Shown in pieces: positions 7,601-12,358 of a stretch of 12,358 nt of DNA. The position numbers and the translations under genes were made by a program. Position 1 is the first letter of the stretch. Each line of letters begins with the position of its first letter. Source of the stretch: Cymbomonas tetramitiformis (Eukaryota; Chlorophyta; Pyramimonadophyceae; Pyramimonadales; Pyramimonadaceae); the NCBI GenBank assembly GCA_001247695.2, contig LGRX02009889.1, positions 1 through 12,358 of the forward strand, written 5' to 3'. The notes beneath the pieces are model-generated. The model had not been told where the DNA came from, searched no databases, and saw only the letters and a list, made by a program, of their open reading frames with translations.

Positions 7601-9375
7601 CCGCAACGACACCGAGGGTTCCACGAGCACCGCCTCCGGTAGTGCCCTTCCCTCCCAGCTCTGGCCCGTGCTCTGTCACCGCAGGAGCTGGACTGTATGC
7701 CACGGCTATGGACCTCCCTGCCAGCGGGCACGGGGTGCCTGCGGGGTCCGTGGTCGAGGCCTCGGACGAGACCGACAGCCCTGAGCCCCGTGGCTCAGGG
7801 GAAGGACAGTACTATGACCCTCCACCCCCCGTCACTGGACCTACCCTGCGTAGGGGTGTAGGTAGGGGTGGTGTACCCTTCTACAGACATGCTCTCGTCT
7901 CCACACTTGTTGTCCTCGGCTTCCTGGGCTGTGCCATGGCAGATGTAGACTTGCTTCAGGGACAGGAGGATGCCTCGGACAGACTGAGACTGCTGTCACC
8001 TGGGGGCCCACGGGGAGGGGCCCAGGGGACGGGGACGGGGATACTGTATGACTGGGGCTCTGATGGTGGCACTTGGGCTGGTAACAATGGGAACAGTGGT
8101 TCTTGTGATTGGGAATGGTCAGATTCTGGGGCTGGACACTCTTCCTCTGGATCTGGCACAGGAGACCCTCACAGTGACCACGGCCAGTTCACCAGCTCGG
8201 GTATGCCGCCCGATGCCGCCTCACAAATACAACTATTCCGGTCAACTATAACAGCAGACAGTGAGGGCCGCCGCAGGCGGTCCCGACACCTCACGGCTCT
8301 AACCTTGACAACCTTTCTGGCTATTATCATTCAGTGCCTATTCCTATTCTTCATGGACTTCCAGTCAATATCAGGCGACAGTACAGTGGACAGAGGTGTC
8401 GGTGGTGTTGGCTCAGTGGCTTGGCATCAGACTGGCAGTGTCCTCGAGGCCACCTCACACCTGGCAGATCTCATGATCACCGTCGGTGGTGCCGTGGTGC
8501 ACATGTCTTGGTGGCTCGGCTTCACTTGGACAGCACACGGCACACCACCACATGGGCTAGTATTCACCTGTAGGCCAGTAGTCTCGGCCTATGCATTATC
8601 ACGGGACGGTGATGGCATTGTGGTAGACTCTGGTGCCACTGGCAATATCACAGGCACCAGGTCCAGGATCTCGGCTCTAGACACCTCCTCCACTATTGGC
8701 TTCTCTACGGTGATGACAGGTCCCGTATCCCGAACTGACGGGACCTGTACACTACACCTCTATGGCCGTGAGATTCTATCAGGGGAGATAGACGAGTACA
8801 CTATACCTGGCTGCCACTTCAAAGAAGGCGCCAGGACACTCCTATCTACCCGGGTAATGCTACGGCACGGCTTCACTTCCCCAGACTTCATCACTATGAC
8901 TTATACCCACCTGGACTCAGGCAGAACATACCGTATCACAGACAATCAGGTGGACTACCTCTGGGATGAGGCACAACACCCACATTCTTACCACTTTGGC
9001 TCAGCAGCTGTCAGGACCCGCACAGGAGACTCATCAGACTGGCAGTGGAGTAATAGCGAGTATACTAAATGGGCTACTACTCACGGCTCTCCTACAGCTA
9101 CAGCTAAACTTGGTACTCCAGCCTTTGATGTATCTATGTATGGGGACTCTCTACCTGTTGGAGAGGGTAACAATCATCCGGCTCTTGAGCACTGGTCCAT
9201 ATCAGATGATTGTCACACCAAACAGTGGACGGGTCAGTTCTTCTACGGCAACATTCCCTTCAGTATCAGTATGATTGACAGAATGTTGACTAAGGGCAAC
9301 CATGACTTTCTCCTTGACCCGCATAATACCACCTACTTCTGGATTGTCCCGTATATGCCACAACACCAGATATGA
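4618..9375 (+). CDS. Tandem copia-type polyprotein: PR1 - Dam-like 1 - half pre-integrase finger - Gag B - linker - PR2 - Dam-like 2
   Basis: An uninterrupted frame of about 1585 codons follows the TGA at 4615. It carries two copies of a protease plus Dam-like methyltransferase module, separated by a second Gag-like region. Copy 1: DSGA at 4765, NPPF at 5374, H-X4-H at about 5720-5740. The phase then continues into the basic Gag B region, a CX2CX3HX4C knuckle (6460-6498), a linker with hydrophobic stretches, DSGA at 8626 and NIPF at 9250. The frame ends at TGA 9373-9375, on a codon that is Trp in copy 1. An ATG at 5818 could start unit B separately. Domain order and divergence between the copies suggest a fusion of two related elements rather than a recent duplication. 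Codon use becomes less GC-rich from roughly 8.2 kb. No reverse transcriptase motif is present. Confidence 0.7.
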   Translation, partial: GLRPCGCSAVGRDLSCTDSAPHCPHGTPVFLPLLGKGRRASNTHGHLLVDSGASHLLLNNRELFTELSPCTSSMTTASNKHYKPHSVGTASIDFQYTDGTWITLPFLQAFYDPNAPNLLSVRQMLRHGARSPDFIDLTWHHGASLFDLYDTGRDYVVHPSSWRATPSAHSIAQRRPLLQPAPSELAEKGTVDWMVARSAYREFAQHSPHGYCDTDLYTDGIPYPRGNTQCQHYYSLEDPAEDHVWCGRSFWANPPFINSIIQRMLMKMLEDFWLDPNNTSYTVCLRKSPSAAWWPLTYHFQEIATIPAGTPGFFSRPRAGTYSPQDLTHAGEEGGADRVFIQGAPFDTIILFKDATTVPRIDPHQYLHACLGHYSHQYIAHLFSQGLHGKVILTALVRDVMPDREDFDKTDFIFTPTVEVPAGVNPKQFIKAFTDAVSNASTDLGQHSSLDISREDAVRLFLRRTCPVTYKQVHEDYAIEKVKTQAELTLVSCGLAIQRVYNTLGKAKQLTSAFYNDAGHRHGERGGLDSRGAPDLRPARPRDAYYPARSSHPFKGKRKSFRFAASPLPKGGNWPQGIRRKGKGKGKGKGKKGKGQSQKTRVTFHPGSKQFMGNCWSCGGRHRQADCTHMQHLAAHSMRLDPETLAEGAFTDVLAARFQAAYEHSEEAFQAVCWEHGTPDICDSSESVCTYPDDGSLSFAAYLTQGDEASHAPAWAPQEWTDSEWDAWEPDSYTQEQHEEWDRLQRKASAKFQAFCYAGEETDYNEQDLQEPYSSLSLGRVHFGSFGVGGVDRDTTHTPPVVARMDSAPAVAPLDLSSFYRADPSIACSPCDPQPASIRSHLDAGVMLYGTAQTLDHAATVSGDTLDDAEHGDTCLHPVSALFAHETPLEPSSGLFADMVLAGDLRFQSMTEQHHSETREEGGAWGPRSWSSQLESVTGPEPGPPVELRRSLPSRVSKVVTPPGLTDREQDHWDRLWCEDHTQPTQWHDTLPASAATTPRVPRAPPPVVPFPPSSGPCSVTAGAGLYATAMDLPASGHGVPAGSVVEASDETDSPEPRGSGEGQYYDPPPPVTGPTLRRGVGRGGVPFYRHALVSTLVVLGFLGCAMADVDLLQGQEDASDRLRLLSPGGPRGGAQGTGTGILYDWGSDGGTWAGNNGNSGSCDWEWSDSGAGHSSSGSGTGDPHSDHGQFTSSGMPPDAASQIQLFRSTITADSEGRRRRSRHLTALTLTTFLAIIIQCLFLFFMDFQSISGDSTVDRGVGGVGSVAWHQTGSVLEATSHLADLMITVGGAVVHMSWWLGFTWTAHGTPPHGLVFTCRPVVSAYALSRDGDGIVVDSGATGNITGTRSRISALDTSSTIGFSTVMTGPVSRTDGTCTLHLYGREILSGEIDEYTIPGCHFKEGARTLLSTRVMLRHGFTSPDFITMTYTHLDSGRTYRITDNQVDYLWDEAQHPHSYHFGSAAVRTRTGDSSDWQWSNSEYTKWATTHGSPTATAKLGTPAFDVSMYGDSLPVGEGNNHPALEHWSISDDCHTKQWTGQFFYGNIPFSISMIDRMLTKGNHDFLLDPHNTTYFWIVPYMPQHQI
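4735..5100 (+). other. Protease domain 1 (retropepsin-like, copia type)
   Basis: The catalytic motif D-S-G-A lies at 4765-4776, preceded by hydrophobic LLV and followed by S-H, as in copia aspartic proteases that act as homodimers to cut the polyprotein. A conserved NLLSV block (about 4965-4980), typical of the end of the copia protease, is followed by the segment MLRHGARSPDF, which recurs in copy 2 as MLRHGFTSPDF. No inactivating change is visible. Confidence 0.75.
5191..5676 (+). other. Dam-like DNA N6-adenine methyltransferase fold domain, copy 1
   Basis: Features in order: D-W with an aromatic helix (5191-5230), C-D-T-D-L-Y-T-D (5251-5274), Y-Y-S followed by D-P-A (about 5315-5335), W-C-G-R-S-F-W-A then N-P-P-F (5374-5385), a helix with I-x-R-M-L, D-P-N-N-T, and a W-W pair at 5494-5499 followed by a Phe/Arg-rich strand region. 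This order (D-L-x-x-D, Y-x-S, W-x-G, [N]PP[FY], then W-W and F-x-R) resembles phage-type Dam methylases (PF05869-like) and the equivalent domain of DIRS-type retroelements. N-P-P-F would be the catalytic motif IV. Whether it still methylates DNA is unknown. It sits between protease and integrase finger, where ordinary copia elements have no enzyme. Confidence 0.55.
5695..5770 (+). other. Pre-integrase zinc finger, first half (H-X4-H), unit A
   Basis: The segment LHACLGHYSHQYIAHL matches the H-R-x-L-G-H start of the copia gag_pre-integrase finger, with the two His residues four apart. The expected C-X2-C half and the integrase core do not follow. The sequence changes instead to Gag-like sequence, so unit A ends here. 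Confidence 0.65.
5771..6560 (+). other. Gag B region: short capsid remnant, basic KG tract and CCHC zinc knuckle
   Basis: About 115 residues of helical sequence (roughly 5820-6170), similar in style to the C-terminal half of a capsid, precede a basic region and a zinc knuckle C6460-X2-C6469-X3-H6481-X4-C6496. That spacing is a known retrotransposon variant of the CCHC nucleocapsid finger. The capsid part is too short for a complete Gag, so unit B may be truncated at its 5' end where it joins unit A. An in-frame ATG at 5818 could be a start. A branch-point-like TTCTAAC with TTAG (5792-5806) lies just upstream. Confidence 0.6.
6358..6387 (+). repeat. Five tandem AAAGGC hexamers (KGKGKG basic tract)
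   Basis: Five exact AAAGGC units are continued by degenerate AAG/GGC codons to about 6402. They encode an alternating Lys-Gly tail just N-terminal to the zinc knuckle, likely RNA binding. Gag A has a comparable Gly/Lys tract at 1881-1915. Confidence 0.9.
6561..8580 (+). other. Unit B linker between zinc knuckle and protease 2, with hydrophobic segments
   Basis: About 670 residues have no recognised enzymatic motif. The first part is acidic and rich in Trp, Ser and Pro. A hydrophobic segment at about 7891-7941 ends in G-C-A-M-A-D and looks like an internal signal or anchor sequence. A Gly/Ser-rich stretch follows. A basic run G-R-R-R-R-S-R (8266-8286) immediately precedes a strong hydrophobic segment (about 8287-8358), consistent with a membrane anchor having its basic side facing the cytosol. 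A third, weaker hydrophobic and Trp-rich stretch lies at about 8461-8540. Unit A has an analogous linker at 2698-4617, also with a membrane segment. Confidence 0.5.
8581..8950 (+). other. Protease domain 2 (retropepsin-like, copia type)
   Basis: The active-site motif V-V-D-S-G-A-T lies at 8620-8640 (Asp codon 8626). Downstream T-L-L-S-T-R-V-M-L-R-H-G-F-T-S-P-D-F aligns with protease 1 at the NLLSV block and beyond. The catalytic motif is intact. The overall sequence is well diverged from copy 1, so this is not a recent duplication. Confidence 0.7.
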
Positions 9376-9551
9376 CACAAGACTTGTACTATGGAGGTGC
9401 TACACATCTATCCTAAAGGCAGTAAGAGGATATTCAGTTTCTCCCGGAAGCACACATATGCTTCCAGTCACCCACTGACACCGGCTGGCTCAGATGGCGG
9501 ACCTGACAGAGTATTCATTGATGGCACTCCCTTTGAGATCTGTATCCTGTT
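9030..9551 (+). other. Dam-like methyltransferase fold domain, copy 2 (decayed)
   Basis: This is the counterpart of copy 1: D-W and S-E-Y helix (about 9038-9070), D-V-S-M-Y-G-D (9127-9147), Q-W-T-G then N-I-P-F (9250-9261), I-x-R-M-L, D-P-x-N-T. From N-I-P-F to the codon at 9373 it aligns with 5374-5499 without a gap, and 17 of the first 29 residues are identical by eye. The catalytic-type N-P-P-F is changed to N-I-P-F, and the second Trp of the W-W pair is replaced by TGA. The same frame resumes after the TGA with P-D-R-V-F-I-D-G, matching A-D-R-V-F-I-Q-G of copy 1, until the MITE interrupts it. Confidence 0.6.
9544..9551. repeat. Left target-site duplication of the MITE (ATCCTGTT)
   Basis: Identical to 9749-9756 on the other side of the element. 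The target lies in a near-palindromic context, CCTGTT CAGG AACAGG, when the right-hand copy is read with its flank (9751-9766). Confidence 0.9.
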
Positions 9552-9748
9552 CAGAGTGGAGACTTACGGCGTAAATACGACGTAAATACGCCGTAGTTCA
9601 CTGTCTAGGAACTCGTATTTTTTGCCGTATATACGCATATGTTACGCCGTATACCGTATTTTACGCCGTATATACGCCGTATATACGCGATACGGTGATT
9701 TCTCGACACCGTAACCGTATTCGCCGTAAGCCGTAATTCTCCACTCTG
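9552..9748. mobile_element. 197-bp hAT-type MITE with 8-bp target duplication
   Basis: The terminal inverted repeat begins CAGAGTGGAGA and matches the complement of the right end over 18 of 19 bases. The flanks are direct 8-bp copies of ATCCTGTT at 9544-9551 and 9749-9756. CAGAG ends plus an 8-bp duplication are the hAT signature. The element has no coding capacity and is filled with TACGGCGTA / CCGTATATACGG motifs in both orientations, so it can fold extensively. Element plus duplication is 205 bp, which shifts the phase by one. That matches the observed shift between the reading frames on its two sides, so it interrupted a frame that had been continuous here. Confidence 0.9.
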
Positions 9749-10736
9749 ATCCTGTTCAGGAACAGGAACACACCTGTTCGGGTCAGTCCCTTTGTGGAGT
9801 TCCATGCAGTCATGGGTCACGGCTCTACAGCCAGTCTGCTTAAGCTCTACGACCTGCCTGGCATCCAGCTCGGTCGACCCCTGCTGTCTAGGCGAGCTAT
9901 AGCAGCTATGCCGACCTGCTCTCAGTTCTATGCAGTATGCTGTACCAGTAAGCTGAAGCAGAAGCCCTGTGGACACCATGACCAGCTGAGATCAGTGGCC
10001 ATACAGCCCGGCCAGAAGTGGGCTGCTGACTTGACAGGACCTATTACCCCAGCTGGCTACAACGGCCACCTGTACCGATGTCAGTTCATTGACTATGTCA
10101 GCAGATTCATATTTGTATATACCTTCGTCCAGGACCTGTCTGGTTCACTTCTACGGCAGCTTACATGCAATGGGCTATGCACCACAGTCGATTACACTCC
10201 GTACATACTGTGCTCCAGAGATGGGCGACCCCCAGTGTGTGGCTTTCTATCAGAAGCACCGTATATTACACCAGAAGTCATCTCCTACAGTACATACAGA
10301 CAACCCTCATGCAGAAAATGCCATTGGCAAGATATCAGACATGGCTAAGACATTACTTCTGGCAGCTGGCATGCCCGAGGACTACTGGCCTCTGGCTGCC
10401 ACCCATGCTGGCTTCATATGGAACCTCTCTACCCACAAGAACATCTCTACAACACCATTTCGTCAGATCAGAGGCTATCACTATGGCTATGCAAAACTGA
10501 AGGCCTTCGGCCAAAACTGCTATGTCATTATGTCTCAACAACAGAGGAACTCCAGACAGCCTGGCATGTCTAGGAAGTCCCAGCGGGCGGCCTGGTCAGG
10601 TCGCCTTGTTGGTGTATCAGTCAGCTCTCTGGCATATAAGATCGATAAAGCCTATCGGACACCAGGTGGGAAGGAAGTCATAGCCCGATCGCGTCATGGT
10701 GACCTGAAATCGCGACCTGACCTCATGAAGGCGTGA

Positions 10737-10887
10737 CACAAGCGTTGCCACGCTCGTGTCGCCGGCGATTTCTGGCGAAGTACAAACGACCGCTCCCTAG
10801 ATTCCATTCTTCCCGCGAAATCTTCACTTCACAGCACTTAAATGCTTCCAAAAAACAGCCGCCCTGCATTCATTTTGTTTGTATTAC
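10737..10887. other. Gap between integrase remnant and downstream gene
   Basis: I see no gene here. The copia integrase tail ends at 10736 and reverse transcriptase does not follow, so the unit B breakpoint is at or just after this position. There is no recognisable LTR end or polypurine tract. Confidence 0.4.
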
Positions 10888-11196
10888 ATGGCGATACCAC
10901 TGCGTCCCCCCAATCCTGAAGCTGAAGCTTCTCGTCCTCACAATCCTTTTACTATAAGACAAACCAGAAATTATGCGGTTCCGCGCATTCGCCACTGGCG
11001 CTTAGAGTTCTACTCATTAGATGTAGACGACGGTTCTATTCATCTTCCACTCGCGTTCAGACTACAGCTTCGGCGCTGGCTGCCACCAAATAGAGATTGC
11101 GGATTCTTTTGGGTCTTCTACAACCAGCACGGTGTACCTAAGTGGACCATTCCAGCTTGGTACGACGCCCGCGTGGGGCGTTTCGTTACCCAATAG
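10888..11196 (+). CDS. Unknown 102-aa open frame, possibly exon 1 of a spliced gene
   Basis: The first ATG is at 10888; the frame is open a little further upstream, without another ATG. The protein is not recognised. It is basic, with Trp-rich segments such as R-H-W-R-L-E-F-Y-S-L and G-F-F-W-V-F-Y-N, and looks like ordinary globular protein rather than random translation. The stop at 11194-11196 may not be used. A GT at 11180 and a polypyrimidine-rich AG at 11255-11256 would join this frame, in phase, to the next open stretch and remove 77 bases. That donor is weak, so the gene model is an inference. Confidence 0.35.
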   Translation: MAIPLRPPNPEAEASRPHNPFTIRQTRNYAVPRIRHWRLEFYSLDVDDGSIHLPLAFRLQLRRWLPPNRDCGFFWVFYNQHGVPKWTIPAWYDARVGRFVTQ

Positions 11197-11258
11197 GTCA
11201 GCGACCAATTGGGTAGCCTCTACCGGTCCGTTGTCTTCTGCTTTCCTACTCCTAAGGC

Positions 11259-11753
11259 ATGTCTTTCTTTTCACGCCTAACCCTTAGCGGGCGTTCACGC
11301 GCGATGTTCGGCTTTGCGTCGCATCTGGTTGCATCGCAAGCGAACACCGCCGAGGCTAGCACAGAACCAGCGGGTTCTAAACCTACATGCCCCAACCTAC
11401 AGCCCGACGATACCAATCTCCTTGCCGATACCATGTTCACGATTGGTACCGCTAGCTCTCTAGAATACCGGATCCCTTGGGGGTCGCTTTCTCGCCACGA
11501 TCTTCACTGGTCCTGGGAAAGCATACCGCGATCAGCAAAACCAAAACTGCTCCCAACAACGTACCTTCCAGTGTCTCGCGTACAGGATTTTGTCCGGGGC
11601 GAAGGAAACTACGGATCACCTTCCAGTGATCCTAATCCGAACCAGTTTCACATTGTGCGCGTTAGAAACGACGCCAGCGCCAAGGCAAAACCATATACCA
11701 AACCTCCCAAAACGGACCGCAGTTTAGCTAAACCTCGTCCTACCAGCGCATGA
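11259..11753 (+). CDS. Unknown 164-aa open frame, possibly exon 2 of the same gene
   Basis: Unrecognised protein with a Pro/Ser/Lys-rich C-terminus. The ATG at 11259 follows a pyrimidine-rich stretch ending in CTAAG, and a further acceptor-like CTAACCCTTAG ends at 11287, so the ATG may be internal to an exon. The stop overlaps another ATG (ATGA at 11750-11753). The next coding-looking frame, however, is open from 11728 in a different phase. Splicing from GT 11661 to AG 11727 (67 bases) would connect the two in phase. A decayed gene with a frameshift is the alternative. Confidence 0.35.
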   Translation: MSFFSRLTLSGRSRAMFGFASHLVASQANTAEASTEPAGSKPTCPNLQPDDTNLLADTMFTIGTASSLEYRIPWGSLSRHDLHWSWESIPRSAKPKLLPTTYLPVSRVQDFVRGEGNYGSPSSDPNPNQFHIVRVRNDASAKAKPYTKPPKTDRSLAKPRPTSA

Positions 11754-12251
11754 TGGTTGGCCCTACAAACATCATTACGCATGTCGTTGCGGGTTCCAGT
11801 CCGAATGGCGGAAACGCCAAGCTGCGAAAGCTGCATGTGCTCCCCCTGCAGAAGGCGTTGTTCCACGTCCCACCACAAAGCTCAAACAAAACAGATCTGC
11901 GCGGTTTTGTGGCTGCTCTGCCTCCTTTCGGATCGGCGTGCCAGTTGCCTCCTCTTTGGGTGCCGAGTATCCGGTTGTTCCAATAACCTACGTCAACATG
12001 GAACACGCGAACCACTGTATCAGCACCTGCCCTCCCAAATGTTCTGTTCACGATCTCAGGACCACAGACGGCACCCGTATTGGGTTCTTTCGGCCAGAGA
12101 TTAGTCCTATTCTTCGTGATTTTCTTCGTTTCCAGTACAGGAACAACCAGAACGTCAAACCGAAGGACGTGCAGACAGCGTGGCGCACTGTTCGCATTGC
12201 TGAAGGAGCCATGGTCTTTGATCCAGAAACAGGCGAGCCGTCGGCCGAGGT
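11728..12251 (+). CDS. Zinc-finger region resembling MULE-type transposase N-terminus, probable exon ending at a GTGAGT donor
   Basis: The frame is open from 11728 (after TAG 11725-11727) to TGA 12253-12255. Visible: W-P-Y-K-H-H-Y-A-C-R-C (Cys codons 11782, 11788) with a basic helix; F-C-G-C-S-A-S-F-R-I (Cys codons 11908, 11914); V-P-I-T-Y-V-N-M-E-H-A-N-H (His codons 12004, 12013); then a helical segment containing L-R-D-F-L-R-F ... V-K-P-K-D-V-Q. The order Cys pairs, C-x-A-x-F strand, then H-x-x-H, followed by a helix with a K-P-x-D-V-type turn, resembles the FAR1/FLYWCH-like DNA-binding N-terminus of Mutator-like transposases. No DDE catalytic domain is in the window. GTGAGT begins at 12252, a consensus 5' splice site, so the TGA at 12253 may be intronic. 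Family assignment is tentative. Confidence 0.4.
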
Positions 12252-12257
12252 GTGAGT
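12252..12257 (+). other. Candidate 5' splice donor GTGAGT
   Basis: A consensus GTGAGT lies at the end of the zinc-finger frame and overlaps its apparent stop codon. Coding character ends here and a tandem repeat begins. Confidence 0.4.
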
Positions 12258-12260
12258 ATT

Positions 12261-12358
12261 CCCCAAGCCCCAGTGACCGTATCCCCCATGCCTCAGTGAC
12301 CGTATGCCCCATGCCCCAGTGTCCGCATGCCCCAGTGACCGTACACTACATGCCCCGA
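12261..12358. repeat. Tandem repeat of about 23 bp, running off the window end
   Basis: The motif CAGTGACCG (one copy CAGTGTCCG) recurs at 12271, 12294, 12317 and 12333, giving spacings of 23, 23 and 16 bases, with CCCCATGCCC between. Likely a minisatellite, perhaps inside an intron. It also creates a spurious reverse-strand open frame. Confidence 0.8.

Larger units (their letters stand above)
9376..10736 (+). pseudogene. Broken copia-type pre-integrase finger and integrase of unit B
   Basis: Integrase inserts element cDNA into host DNA. Pieces: the end of the Dam-like domain in the pre-TGA phase (9376-9551); a MITE (9552-9748); an H-X4-H finger (His codons 9803 and 9818) with Cys codons 9917, 9938 and 9941 but no clean C-X2-C; integrase core Asp in A-A-D-L-T-G-P (10028); F-I-D-Y-V-S-R; a frame change near 10150-10180; Tyr at 10206 where the middle catalytic Asp is expected; and Glu at 10314 in H-A-E-N. 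Tyr to Glu has 35 residues between, the DD35E spacing. The C-terminal part (K-L-K-A-F-G-Q ... V-G-V-S ... V-I-A-R-S-R) matches the copia integrase tail that normally precedes reverse transcriptase. The frame stops at TGA 10734-10736 with no reverse transcriptase after it. Confidence 0.8.

Noticed and set aside
465..10736. Retroviral-type envelope gene in the linkers
   Set aside because: Hydrophobic segments, mucin-like repeats and a basic run are suggestive, but there is no order of signal, ectodomain with cysteine pairs and fusion segment that would support an envelope call.
11750..11986. ATGA stop/start overlap suggesting coupled reinitiation
   Set aside because: The frame it would start lacks the Cys/His pattern. 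A different phase, open from 11728, carries the coherent zinc-finger-like sequence.
11740..12312. 190-codon open frame on the reverse strand
   Set aside because: It begins inside the tandem repeat and is antisense to the zinc-finger frame, which has coherent Cys/His motifs. No recognisable domain on the reverse strand.
1..12358. CRISPR arrays, rRNA and tRNA genes, bacterial operon signals
   Set aside because: None seen. The repeats present are contiguous tandem units without spacers.

Overview
The window reads as eukaryotic repeat-rich DNA built mainly from LTR-retrotransposon sequence of the Ty1/copia type, all on the + strand. Supporting this are retropepsin DSGA motifs, H-X4-H pre-integrase fingers, a CCHC zinc knuckle, a DD35E-spaced integrase, low-complexity Pro/Ser/Thr-rich linkers and candidate spliceosomal introns. 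No bacterial operon signals, rRNA or tRNA were seen. The host cannot be named from sequence alone. The KGKGKG-type basic Gag tails and mixed GC-rich codon use would fit an alveolate or other protist, but that is a guess.

Layout. 1-464: AT-richer leader without a supported gene. 465-2699: Gag of unit A. At its stop codon lies CTT TGA C (2694-2700), the shape of a +1 frameshift site. The +1 frame is open for about 1.9 kb (to 4617) and encodes a charged segment, a membrane segment and two sets of in-frame tandem repeats. One TGA (4615-4617) separates it from a same-frame 1.58-kb-codon open frame, 4618-9375, which has no ATG before its protease motif.

The long frame contains, in order: protease 1, a Dam-like (N6-adenine methyltransferase fold) domain 1 with an NPPF motif, and the first half of a pre-integrase zinc finger. 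A second unit B then begins in frame: partial Gag with CX2CX3HX4C knuckle, a long linker with hydrophobic segments, protease 2 and Dam-like domain 2. Protease plus Dam-like domain is therefore present twice in one reading frame.

From about 9250 to 10736 unit B is decayed. NPPF has become NIPF, a TGA falls on a conserved Trp codon, a 197-bp hAT-type MITE with an 8-bp target duplication sits in the pre-integrase region, a frameshift lies inside the integrase, and the middle catalytic Asp is Tyr. No reverse transcriptase or RNase H follows. The unit ends at 10736.

From 10737 composition and content change. Three consecutive open stretches (10888-11196, 11259-11753, 11728-12251) may be exons of one gene. 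The last resembles the N-terminal zinc-finger region of MULE-type transposases and ends at a consensus GTGAGT donor. A 23-bp tandem repeat runs to the window end.

Most interesting points: the duplicated protease plus Dam-like module inside a copia-type polyprotein; the CTT TGA C frameshift site; membrane-spanning linkers between Gag and protease in both units; and the clean MITE insertion.
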